A stretch of 64,000 nt of DNA, taken from the NCBI RefSeq assembly GCF_019396345.1, contig NZ_JAHKRM010000037.1:62001-126000 (forward strand), written 5' to 3'. This DNA is from Nonomuraea guangzhouensis (GTDB lineage: Bacteria > Actinomycetota > Actinomycetes > Streptosporangiales > Streptosporangiaceae). Of this stretch, positions 16,063 through 23,722 are shown in pieces (the stretch's first letter is position 1; each line of letters opens with the position of its first letter). Below the pieces are notes generated by a model. It saw only the letters and a program-made list of their open reading frames with translations. It was not told where the DNA came from and made no database searches. A program made the position numbers and the translations under genes.

Positions 16063-16794
16063 TTGCTGGGAATGGTGCTGGCCGCTGGAGCCGGACGACG
16101 CCTGCGACCGTACACCGACACGCTGCCGAAGGCACTGGTGCCGGTCGACGGTGAGACCACGATCATGGACATCTCCCTGCGCAACCTCGCCGAGGTGGAC
16201 CTGCGCGAGGTCGTGGTCGTCGTCGGTTACGCGGCGCAGGCCGTACACGAGCGGAAGGACGCGCTGGAGAAGCGGCACGGCGTCAAGCTCACTCTCGTGC
16301 ACAACGACAAGGCCGAGGAGTGGAACAACGCCTACTCCCTGTGGTGCGCGCGCGACTACTTCGCGCAGGGCGCGCTGCTGGTCAACGGCGACACCGTGCA
16401 CCCCGTCTCGATCGAGAAGACGCTGCTGTCGGCCCCCGAGACCAGCGACATCCTGCTCGCGGTCGACAACGTGAAGCGGCTGGCCGACGAGGAGATGAAG
16501 GTCACGCTCGACGGCCCCGACCTGAAGCGGATCACCAAGCTGATGGACCCGGCCACCGCCTACGGCGAGTACATCGGCGCCACGCTCATCCGCCCCGGCG
16601 CCGCCGGGCGCCTGGCCGACGCGCTGCAGGCCACCTTCGAGCGCGATCCGCAGCTCTACTACGAGGACGGCTACCAGGAGATGGTCGCGCGCGGCGAGCG
16701 CATCCACGTCGCGCCTATCGGGGAGGTCGACTGGGTCGAGGTGGACAACCACGACGACCTGGCGAAGGCTCGCACCATAGCCGTTCGTTACTGA
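16063..16794 (+). CDS. LicC-like phosphocholine/polyol-phosphate cytidylyltransferase family protein
   Basis: A 243-residue nucleotidyltransferase. MVLAAGAGRRLRPYTDTLPKALVPV is the NTP-binding signature, VNGDTVH supplies a metal-binding Asp, and the C-terminal VDWVEVDNHDDLAKA closes the active site as in LicC-type enzymes. It transfers a nucleotide (CMP in LicC relatives) to a phosphorylated alcohol. The start is TTG 16063 with GAGGAG upstream. It is followed after 10 bases by the glycerol-1-phosphate dehydrogenase homologue, so the product may be a CDP-glycerol-type or related headgroup donor (inference). Sugar-1-phosphate specificity cannot be excluded. Confidence 0.8.
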   Translation: MLGMVLAAGAGRRLRPYTDTLPKALVPVDGETTIMDISLRNLAEVDLREVVVVVGYAAQAVHERKDALEKRHGVKLTLVHNDKAEEWNNAYSLWCARDYFAQGALLVNGDTVHPVSIEKTLLSAPETSDILLAVDNVKRLADEEMKVTLDGPDLKRITKLMDPATAYGEYIGATLIRPGAAGRLADALQATFERDPQLYYEDGYQEMVARGERIHVAPIGEVDWVEVDNHDDLAKARTIAVRY

Positions 16795-16804
16795 GGAGGC
16801 GGGT

Positions 16805-17863
16805 ATGCCGCTTCTAGCGCGGATGCTGCCCGCGCCGCTGGCCATCATGGTCAGGCGCGGCGCGGTCGCGGAGCTCGGCGCGCTGCTGGCCGACACCCGG
16901 GTGGCGACCTCCGGCCGGGTGGCCGTGGCCGTGGGTCCCGGGCAGGGCGACCACATCGAGGGCCTGATCGCGCCCACGCTCGACGAGGCCGAGGTGTTCA
17001 GGGTCGCCGACGGCTCGGTCGACGCGGCCGTCTCGCTCGGCGCCGACCTGCGTAAGGGCGCCTACGAGGTGGTCGTCGGCGTCGGCGGCGGCCGGACCAT
17101 CGACGCGACCAAGTACGCCGCCTCGCTGGCGGGCATCCCGATGGTCGCCGTGGCCACGAACCTCTCCCACGACGGCATCTGCTCGCCCACGGCCTCGCTG
17201 GTGTACGACGGCGGCAAGGGCACGTTCGGCGTGCCGATGCCGCTGGCGGTCCTGGTCGACCTCGACTTCGTGCACAGCGCGCCCGAGTCGCTCGTCCGGT
17301 CGGGAGTCGGCGACGTGGTCAGCAACCTGTCGGCCATCGAGGACTGGCAGCTCGGCAACGTGGAGCGCGGCGAGCCCATCGACGGGCTGGCCTGCTCGAT
17401 GGCCCGCATCGCGGCCGAGGCGCTGATCGGCCGGGTCGACTCCATCGAGTCGGATGCCTTCCTCACGATTCTGGCGGAATCGCTGATCATGTCAGGCATG
17501 TCGATGGTGATCGCTGGCTCGTCTCGGCCCGCGAGCGGTGGAGACCATGAGATCCTTCATGCCGTGGATCAGCTCTTCCCCGGCACCTCCAATCACGGCG
17601 AACTCGCCGGGATCGGTGCCGCCTTCTGCTTCTTCCTCAGGGAGGACGCCGCCCGGCTCAAGCAGGTCACCGACTGCCTGCGACAGCACGAGCTGCCCGT
17701 CGTCCCGGCCGACATCGGCTTGACCAGCGAGCAGTTCGCCGAAGCCGTCACGCTGGCGCCGGCCACCCGTCCCGGCCGTTACACGATCCTGGAGCACCTG
17801 CGTATGCCGGAGTCCGAGGTCCGCGATCGGGTGGGGGACTATGTCCGGGCCTTCGGTAGCTGA
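16805..17863 (+). CDS. sn-Glycerol-1-phosphate dehydrogenase homologue (AraM/EgsA-like)
   Basis: A 352-residue iron-type alcohol dehydrogenase-fold protein of the glycerol-1-phosphate dehydrogenase subgroup. It has the NAD(P)-binding GVGGGRTIDATKYAA (92-106), the substrate loop TNLSHDGICSP (118-128), GDVVSNLSAIEDW (169-181) and SSRPASGGDHEILH (239-252). The expected divalent metal ligands D170, H248 and H264 are present. The reaction would be dihydroxyacetone phosphate to sn-glycerol-1-phosphate, the stereoisomer used in archaeal lipids and made by Bacillus AraM. It is clustered with cytidylyltransferases and CDP-alcohol phosphotransferases and overlaps the next gene by 23 bases. Confidence 0.85.
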   Translation: MPLLARMLPAPLAIMVRRGAVAELGALLADTRVATSGRVAVAVGPGQGDHIEGLIAPTLDEAEVFRVADGSVDAAVSLGADLRKGAYEVVVGVGGGRTIDATKYAASLAGIPMVAVATNLSHDGICSPTASLVYDGGKGTFGVPMPLAVLVDLDFVHSAPESLVRSGVGDVVSNLSAIEDWQLGNVERGEPIDGLACSMARIAAEALIGRVDSIESDAFLTILAESLIMSGMSMVIAGSSRPASGGDHEILHAVDQLFPGTSNHGELAGIGAAFCFFLREDAARLKQVTDCLRQHELPVVPADIGLTSEQFAEAVTLAPATRPGRYTILEHLRMPESEVRDRVGDYVRAFGS

Positions 17864-18608
17864 GCTCCGGCGGGTCGCCCAGCCCGCCGGACACCTTGAG
17901 CGCAGAAACGGTGAGCACTGGGCGGGCGTGCTCTACATGCGCCGGCTGTCCATCTACGTCACCTGGTTGATGACCAAGACGTCCGTCACGCCCAACCAGC
18001 TCACCTGGGTGATGACGGTGGCGGGGATCCTGGCCGGGGTCGTGCTGGCCCTGCCGGGGCTGTGGGCCGCGGTGGCCGCCGCCCTGCTCGTACAGGTCTA
18101 TCTGCTGCTGGACTGTTCCGACGGCGAGCTGGCCCGCTGGACCGGGCAGACGTCGCTGGTCGGCGTCTACCTCGACCGCGTCGGCGCCTACTTCACCGAG
18201 GCCGCGGTGCTCGTCGGGCTGGGCTGGCGGGCGTCGGCCGTCCTGCCTGACTGGTACACCGTGCTGGGCGTCGCCGCCGCGCTCGGCGCGATCCTCATCA
18301 AGGTCGAGACCGACCTCGTGGATGTGGCCAGGGCCAAGGGGGGCCTGTCGTCAGCCACCGAGGCGTCCGTGGGGCAGTTCCGATCGGGGCTGCTGGGGCT
18401 GGCCAGGCGAGTGGTGGGGGCGACGAAGTTCCACCGGATCATGCAGCCGATCGAGCTCTCGCTCCTCGCGGTCGTGACCGCCGTCATCGACGTGGTCACC
18501 GGCGATCTCATGGCCTCGCGGGTGCTCGTGGTGGTCTGTTTCGCGGCCGCCGCGCTGCAGACCGTCCTTCATCTGGTCAGCATCCTGGCATCGAGGCGGC
18601 TTGTGTGA
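17841..18608 (+). CDS. CDP-alcohol phosphatidyltransferase with substituted catalytic aspartate
   Basis: A 255-residue membrane enzyme with about six hydrophobic segments. The family motif starts at D91 (DCSDGELAR) and continues to GVYLDRVGAY. The first three acidic positions are intact, but the final position of the D-x2-D-G-x2-A-R-x8-G-x3-D-x3-D pattern, residue 116, is Ala (codon GCC at 18186-18188). That Asp is the proposed general base in the family. ATG 17841 lies inside the end of the preceding gene, so translation is probably coupled. Either the activity differs or another residue takes over. Confidence 0.82.
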   Translation: MSGPSVAELRRVAQPAGHLERRNGEHWAGVLYMRRLSIYVTWLMTKTSVTPNQLTWVMTVAGILAGVVLALPGLWAAVAAALLVQVYLLLDCSDGELARWTGQTSLVGVYLDRVGAYFTEAAVLVGLGWRASAVLPDWYTVLGVAAALGAILIKVETDLVDVARAKGGLSSATEASVGQFRSGLLGLARRVVGATKFHRIMQPIELSLLAVVTAVIDVVTGDLMASRVLVVVCFAAAALQTVLHLVSILASRRLV

Positions 18609-18765
18609 ACGCACATCGGAACCGGCGGGGCCTCCCGCTCGTCGTATTGATCGGATGTCCGCCGTTCGGTGGGGGTTCACGTACGGTTCCGATACCCTTA
18701 GCTCCACCAATATCAGGAAATATGCATACCAGCAGACTCGGTGATCATGAAAGAATGCTCCGCCC

Positions 18766-19680
18766 GTGTTCTCGACGCGTCAGGACGATGACCCGTTGAA
18801 GATCTCGTGCGTCATCCTCACCATGGGCAACCGGGTCGCGGAGCTGACCCGGGCGGTCGAGTCCGCGCTCAACCAGATCGACGGCGACGTCGAAGTGGTG
18901 ATCGTCGGCAACGGTGCCGACGTGCCCGAGGTGACGGCGACGCCACCCGTGGGCTCGTCCGCGACCGTGAAGACGGTCCGGCTCGAACGCAACACCGGCA
19001 TCCCGGCCGGCCGCAACCGCGGCGTCGAGGAGTGCTCCGGTGATGTCGTGCTGTTCCTCGACGACGACGGCTGGTACGCCAACCAGAAGGTCGTGTCCCA
19101 CGTCCGCGACCGCTTCGCCACCGAGCCCGACCTCGCGGTCATCTCCTTCCGGGTGATGGACCCCGACGGCGGCATCGGCCAGCGGCGCCACGTGCCGCGC
19201 CTGCGCGCGGGCGACCCCGAACGCTCCTCACCCGTCACCACCTTTCTCGGCGGCGCCTCAGCCATCCGCCGCTCGGCCTTCCTCCAGGTGGGCGGCCTGC
19301 CGGAGCGGTTCTTCTACGCTCACGAGGAGACCGACCTGGCGTGGCGGCTGCTGGGCGAGGGCTACCGGATCGAGTACGACGCCGAGACGGTCATGTACCA
19401 CCCGCAGGTCCCGCCGACCCGGCACGCCGAGTTCTACCGGATGAACGCCCGCAACCGGGTGTGGCTGGCGCGGCGCAACCTGCCGTGGCCCCTGGCGGTC
19501 ATCTACCTGCTCGACTGGGTGGTGCTGACGCTCATCCGGGAGCGCCGGTCCGGGGTGGCGATCAAGGCGTGGTTCACCGGGTTCTTCGAAGGACTGCGGA
19601 CACCGGCCGGCGAGCGCCGCCCGATGGCCTGGCGCACCGCCTGGCGCATGATGAAGCTGGGTCGTCCGCCCATCGTGTGA
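18766..19680 (+). CDS. GT2-family glycosyltransferase
   Basis: A 304-residue enzyme. The GT-A start KISCVILTMGNRVAELTRAVES is followed by the nucleotide-binding ERNTGIPAGRNRGVEE and LFLDDDGWY. The later GGASAIRRSAF and YAHEETDLAWRLL motifs match rhamnosyl/galactofuranosyl-type GT2 enzymes. A single hydrophobic patch near residue 245 may associate it with the membrane. The GTG at 18766 follows an AT-rich stretch at 18705-18735 that probably holds its promoter, so it may be transcribed apart from the preceding operon. Confidence 0.85.
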   Translation: MFSTRQDDDPLKISCVILTMGNRVAELTRAVESALNQIDGDVEVVIVGNGADVPEVTATPPVGSSATVKTVRLERNTGIPAGRNRGVEECSGDVVLFLDDDGWYANQKVVSHVRDRFATEPDLAVISFRVMDPDGGIGQRRHVPRLRAGDPERSSPVTTFLGGASAIRRSAFLQVGGLPERFFYAHEETDLAWRLLGEGYRIEYDAETVMYHPQVPPTRHAEFYRMNARNRVWLARRNLPWPLAVIYLLDWVVLTLIRERRSGVAIKAWFTGFFEGLRTPAGERRPMAWRTAWRMMKLGRPPIV

Positions 19681-19722
19681 GCCAGTCCTCAGACATCTGA
19701 TGACTCTTGATAGCCTGCCCCG

Positions 19723-20514
19723 ATGGATCCTGTTACGGGTGGGGCTGTGCTCCGCGCTGTCGAGGTCGACGTCGTGCGTGACGGGGCTTCCCTGCTGCGG
19801 TCGATCTCTATGACCGTCGCGCCGGGGGAGCACTGGGCGCTGCTGGGCCCCAACGGGGCCGGGAAGAGCACGCTGCTGGACCTCCTCGGGGCTGTGAAGC
19901 ATCCCACGCGCGGGGTCGTCGAGGTTCTGGGCCATCGGCTCGGCCGGGTCGACATGCGGGAGCTCCGCTCGTTTCTGGGGCACGTCAATCCGCGGCACTC
20001 CCTGGAGTCCAGCCTCCGGGTCCGCGACCTGGTGCTGACCGGGGCCACCAACACCATCGAGCTCGTCCCTCGCTGGGCGCCCACCGCGGAGCAGGAGGAG
20101 CAGGCCCTGCGGCTGATCGGGGTGATGGGGATGGCCCGCAAGGCCGAGGCGCGCTGGCCCCACCTGTCCCAGGGAGAGCGGGGACGGGCGCTGATCGCGC
20201 GGGCCCTCATGCCGCGGCCGCGGCTGCTGCTGCTCGACGAGCCCGCCACCGGGCTGGACCTGGCCGCCCGGGAGCAGTTGCTCGCCAGCCTGGACGTGCT
20301 GCGCAAGGAGCACCCCGCGCTGGCCACCGTACTGGTGACCCATCATCTGGAAGAGCTGCCCGCCAGCACCACGCACGCGCTGCTGTTGCGGGAGGGGGAG
20401 TGCATGGCGTCGGGTCCGGTGGACGAGGTGCTGACCACCGACCTGGTGAGCAAGTGCTTCGACCACCCGGTGCGGATCAGCCGCGTCGACGGACGGTGGA
20501 GCGCTCGGGCCTAG
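19723..20514 (+). CDS. ABC transporter ATP-binding protein (orphan ATPase)
   Basis: A 263-residue ATPase. Walker A GPNGAGKST, signature LSQGERGRALIARALM, Walker B LLLLDEPATG and the H-loop VTHHLEEL are all intact. No permease gene is adjacent, so its partner is unknown. It resembles ModF/energy-coupling-type single ATPases, some of which have non-transport roles (family knowledge). It is 42 bases after the GT2 gene and ends 4 bases inside the converging decarboxylase-like gene. Confidence 0.85.
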   Translation: MDPVTGGAVLRAVEVDVVRDGASLLRSISMTVAPGEHWALLGPNGAGKSTLLDLLGAVKHPTRGVVEVLGHRLGRVDMRELRSFLGHVNPRHSLESSLRVRDLVLTGATNTIELVPRWAPTAEQEEQALRLIGVMGMARKAEARWPHLSQGERGRALIARALMPRPRLLLLDEPATGLDLAAREQLLASLDVLRKEHPALATVLVTHHLEELPASTTHALLLREGECMASGPVDEVLTTDLVSKCFDHPVRISRVDGRWSARA

Positions 20515-21224
20515 ATGGCCGCCGCGTCGCCGAAGGTCATGGCCGCGCGGGCGACCGTGGTGGTGAGTAAGGGGCGCTTCGGCAGGCCCAGTTCGCTCAG
20601 CTCCTTGGCTATCGGGTGGTTGCCCAGCCGGATCAGCGCGCCGCCGGGCCGTATGCGGACGCCACGGGTCTCCACCGACCACGGGACGCGGCGCGTCACG
20701 CCCTCCCGATGGGTGAAGGCGTCCAGCGGGACCAGCGCGCCCGCGCTCGGCGCGGGCATGCCCGGTTTGAGCAGCAGGTCGAGCACCAGCCGCCCGTCCT
20801 TGCGCAGGACGCAGCGCTTGTACGGCGAGTCGAGCCGCAGGTCGATGTCGGCGAGCTCCTTCGGAAAGCCCCAGATGCGGCGGCCCGCCTCCAAGGTGAA
20901 CCCCTGATCGACCGGCAACCAGTGGATGAAGACCCCGGCCCGCCGCAGATCGCCCAGCCCGACCGACTGCGCCACACCCGGCGGGCGCACCAGGAACGCC
21001 ACGCCGAACTCGTGGTAGGCGTCCAGGTCTCCCTCGCGGTAGTCGACGAACACCAGCACGCAGATCGCCTTACCGGGGAACACCTCGGCCGCGTCCAGGC
21101 CCGAGTAGGCGATCACCGCCCTGGCGGCGTCGGCCCGGACGGGATACATGACACTGCAGACCGTGGCGTCTCTCACCTGGACGGGCATGCTCACCGTGCG
21201 GCCCTGGATCAGATGCGAAGACAT
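20511..21224 (-). CDS. Acetoacetate decarboxylase-family protein
   Basis: A 237-residue ADC-fold protein. The segment RRIWGFPKELADIDL near residues 113-127 corresponds to the E-x-G-(Y/F)-P-K-(K/E) region that holds the Schiff-base lysine of acetoacetate decarboxylase. Other ADC-like features are AYHEFGVAFLV and the C-terminal GGALIRLGNHPIAKEL. Many homologues are not true decarboxylases but act on other beta-keto acids or have aldolase-dehydratase activity, so the reaction is open. It is divergent from the sigma factor gene. Confidence 0.75.
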   Translation of the reverse strand: MSSHLIQGRTVSMPVQVRDATVCSVMYPVRADAARAVIAYSGLDAAEVFPGKAICVLVFVDYREGDLDAYHEFGVAFLVRPPGVAQSVGLGDLRRAGVFIHWLPVDQGFTLEAGRRIWGFPKELADIDLRLDSPYKRCVLRKDGRLVLDLLLKPGMPAPSAGALVPLDAFTHREGVTRRVPWSVETRGVRIRPGGALIRLGNHPIAKELSELGLPKRPLLTTTVARAAMTFGDAAAI

Positions 21225-21306
21225 GACTCCAGTACATCAACCGGAAAGCCGTGTGACCATTCCTCCTCGGATCCCGTCTGGTCTGTTGTGACATTCGTAA
21301 GAACGC

Positions 21307-21322
21307 GGAGGGCATCATCATC
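21307..21322 (+). promoter_or_regulatory. Ribosome-binding site pointing to a non-canonical ATC start
   Basis: GGAGGG at 21307-21312 is followed by ATC codons at 21314, 21317 and 21320. No ATG, GTG or TTG is in frame between the upstream stop at 21254 and the GTG at 21353, which would remove the start of sigma region 2. ATC 21320 gives the ideal 7-base spacing. Confidence 0.5.
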
Positions 21323-21775
21323 GAGGAGCTGTACCGCGAGCACTGGGCGCTCGTGTGCGGGTTCCTGTTACGCCGCACCCGCGACCCCCATCTCGCCGAA
21401 GACCTGGCCCAGGAGACGTTCGTCAAGGCCACCAGGGCGCTGCTCGGCTGGCGCGGCGAGAACGCGGCCGCGTGGCTGCTGTCCATCGCCCGCAACGTTC
21501 TGGTCGACCACGTCCGGCGCCACCGCCGCGAGCTGGCCCTGCCCGACCCCGACGAGCTCGGTGTGCCCGCGCTGCACGTCGAGTCGCTGGCCGTCCGCGA
21601 CGCCCTGGACCGGCTGCCCGACCAGCACCGCAGACTGCTCGCCCTGGTCTACTTCGAGGGCTTCTCAATGGTCGAGGTGGCCGCGATGACCGGCAAGAAG
21701 CACGCCACGATCAAGACCGCCGTGTGGCGGGCCAGAGCCGCCTTCGCCGACATCTATGGAGTCCCCCATGACTGA
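21320..21775 (+). CDS. ECF-type RNA polymerase sigma factor
   Basis: About 151 residues. Region 2 begins with EELYREHWALVCGFLLRRTRDPHLAEDLAQETFVKA, and region 4 has RLPDQHRRLLALVYFEGFSMVEVAAMTGKKHATIKTAVWRAR, the usual helix-turn-helix. Homology requires the protein to begin upstream of GTG 21353, yet only ATC/ATT/CTG codons are available; ATC 21320 with GGAGGG is the best candidate. The stop overlaps the next gene, whose product is a probable membrane-anchored anti-sigma factor. Expression is probably autoregulated, as is usual for ECF pairs (family knowledge). Confidence 0.85.
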   Translation: MEELYREHWALVCGFLLRRTRDPHLAEDLAQETFVKATRALLGWRGENAAAWLLSIARNVLVDHVRRHRRELALPDPDELGVPALHVESLAVRDALDRLPDQHRRLLALVYFEGFSMVEVAAMTGKKHATIKTAVWRARAAFADIYGVPHD

Positions 21776-22703
21776 AGACGACCTTCTGCCCATGCCCGAC
21801 TTCGACCCCAAGGCGACCCGCCGGTCCGTCCGGCGAGGTCTCATCCGCACCGCGATAACCGTGCTGGCGGCGTTGATCGTCCTCGTCCTGGTGGCGACGG
21901 TCGGCTCCAGCATGATCCAGCAGCGTGGTGACCGGGAAACGCGCATGACGGACGTGCTCGGCACTGCCTTCAAGATTTACAACCCCGCCTACGACATCCA
22001 GGTCCAGGATTGGGGTGCCACCACGCCGCTGTCGATGTCGTTCACCGTGAACGCCCGCCCGATGCGGGCCTACGGGGGCTTCGTCGCTGGTTACGGAGGC
22101 GCGGAACATGTCATCACCCAGGACTTCTTCGGTCACGTGGGCAGGTTGCCGCTTGGCAACGACGCCAAGACCACGCTGAGCAGGGCGCTGGCCAACGTGA
22201 GCACCGGCAACCAGCCTAAGAAGGACACTCGCAAGGTCCTGGCCAGGCTCCCGGAGGACCTCAACGCGCTGTCGGTGATCGAGTTCGCCAGGCCGCTCAC
22301 CACCCAGGAACTGGGCGCCTTCACTGCCAGGTACAACTCATCCGCCGAGAAGGTGGTATACGAGCGGCGCCCCAGGTCGATCCCCATCACGTGGGGAGGA
22401 ATGACGTTCTGGGACCGAGCCCCGATGCCCGAAGATGACCACTCGATCGAGCCCGATCAGGCGATCAGGCTGGACCTCGAGAGCTTCCGCCGCTGGGTGG
22501 GCATCCTCAAGGACTACGACGACGACAACCTGCACGACTTCGACCTGAGCCTGGCCCGGCTGCGCAAGGCCGCGAACGACGGCTTGGCGTATGCCTACGT
22601 GGACATTGAGGCCAAGATCGGCGACCTGCGGAAGATCATCGAGGACCCGCTGGTTCAGACGGTTCGGGTGGCGGACACCACCTACGACCTCGAACGGCCC
22701 TAG
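21768..22703 (+). CDS. Probable membrane-anchored anti-sigma factor (Sigma_reg-like)
   Basis: A 311-residue protein: an acidic N-terminal cytoplasmic segment (MTEDDLLPMPDFDPKATRRSV), one TM helix (about residues 28-50) and a large extracellular domain. The order, and the location directly after an ECF sigma gene with an 8-base overlap, match the YhdL-like Sigma_reg_N/Sigma_reg_C family, which holds its sigma factor inactive at the membrane. ATG 21768 has GGAG upstream. No zinc-binding HxxxCxxC motif is present, so it is not a ZAS-type anti-sigma factor. The last 4 bases overlap the converging GT4 gene. Confidence 0.65.
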   Translation: MTEDDLLPMPDFDPKATRRSVRRGLIRTAITVLAALIVLVLVATVGSSMIQQRGDRETRMTDVLGTAFKIYNPAYDIQVQDWGATTPLSMSFTVNARPMRAYGGFVAGYGGAEHVITQDFFGHVGRLPLGNDAKTTLSRALANVSTGNQPKKDTRKVLARLPEDLNALSVIEFARPLTTQELGAFTARYNSSAEKVVYERRPRSIPITWGGMTFWDRAPMPEDDHSIEPDQAIRLDLESFRRWVGILKDYDDDNLHDFDLSLARLRKAANDGLAYAYVDIEAKIGDLRKIIEDPLVQTVRVADTTYDLERP

Positions 22704-23665
22704 ACCGCCAGAGAGTGGGCGCGCACCTGAACCCCCGCCCACCTCTCCATTTTGGCCACGAACTCCGCCGCGTGGTCGGGCCAGTGATGACGCAGCCGGG
22801 CCTCGGCGTGGCCGCGTGCCCCCAGGGCGGCCCGCCGCTCGGGGTCCTCCTTGAGATCGAGTACGGCGTTCACCAGCGCGTCCACGTCGAGCGGCACCAC
22901 GACCCCGCACCCGACCCGCTCCGCCATCGAGCCGTGCGGTGTGGTGATCACCGGGAGCCCCCGGCCCATGTAGTCGAGGATCTTGGTCGGCGTCCTCGTG
23001 CCGGTCTCCGCCGACAGGGACAGGCCGGCCAGGGCGCCCTCGGCCATCCGCAGGGCGTGGCGGTTCGGGACGTACCCGAACCAGTCGAGCAGCCCGACCC
23101 GCTGCGCGTCCCGCAGCAGCGGCCGGACCTCACGGTCGGCGGCGCCGAGCAGGTCCATCCGGATGCCGTGCGGGACGAGCCGCTCGGCCAGCCCGATGAG
23201 CTCGGAGACGCCGCGCTCGGCGGAGAGCCGCCCGATGTGCACCACCCTGGTGTCGCCGGGCGGGGGCGGCGCCGCCGACACCAGCGTGGCCTCCGGCACC
23301 ACCGCGGAGGTGACCACGTGGTGGCGCCGCTCGGCCCGGGACAGCTGCCTGGCGGTGACCTGCTCCCGTACGTCCCAGACGATCGGCGGGTGGTGGAAGG
23401 GCAGGGTGTGCAGCAGACGGTGGTCGTGCAGCACCAGCAGGTCGGCGCCCCTCAGGCCGCGCTTGAGCGCCGCCCGCGCCCGGCCGTAGCCGGCGTTGCG
23501 TGATACGTCGATCGCGGCGACGCCCATCGCGGGGGTCACGTTGTAGTAGGTGAAGGGCGCGACGTAGGTCACCTCGTGGCCCGCGTCGAGCAGCGCCCGG
23601 ATCTGCCGATGCATGATCCGGGCGTCCTCGGGATGGTGGACGGTGGTGGCTACGCATACACGCAT
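22700..23665 (-). CDS. GT4-family glycosyltransferase
   Basis: A compact 321-residue GT-B enzyme. It starts with MRVCVATTVHHPEDARIMHRQI, has the inter-domain VVHIGRLSAERGVSELI, and carries the donor-binding GLSLSAETGTRTPTKILDYMGRGLPVITT with the E-x7-E-like arrangement. It is shorter than most GT4 proteins (about 380) because the first domain lacks several helices. It is the last gene of the minus-strand block GT-C, LCP, acyltransferase, GT4, suggesting a role in making or decorating the same surface glycan. Confidence 0.85.
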   Translation of the reverse strand: MRVCVATTVHHPEDARIMHRQIRALLDAGHEVTYVAPFTYYNVTPAMGVAAIDVSRNAGYGRARAALKRGLRGADLLVLHDHRLLHTLPFHHPPIVWDVREQVTARQLSRAERRHHVVTSAVVPEATLVSAAPPPPGDTRVVHIGRLSAERGVSELIGLAERLVPHGIRMDLLGAADREVRPLLRDAQRVGLLDWFGYVPNRHALRMAEGALAGLSLSAETGTRTPTKILDYMGRGLPVITTPHGSMAERVGCGVVVPLDVDALVNAVLDLKEDPERRAALGARGHAEARLRHHWPDHAAEFVAKMERWAGVQVRAHSLAV

Positions 23666-23722
23666 GCGGTCGATGCTGCGCCGCTACCCGGTCAATGGCG
23701 TAAATGCTGGGGGAATTGCCGC

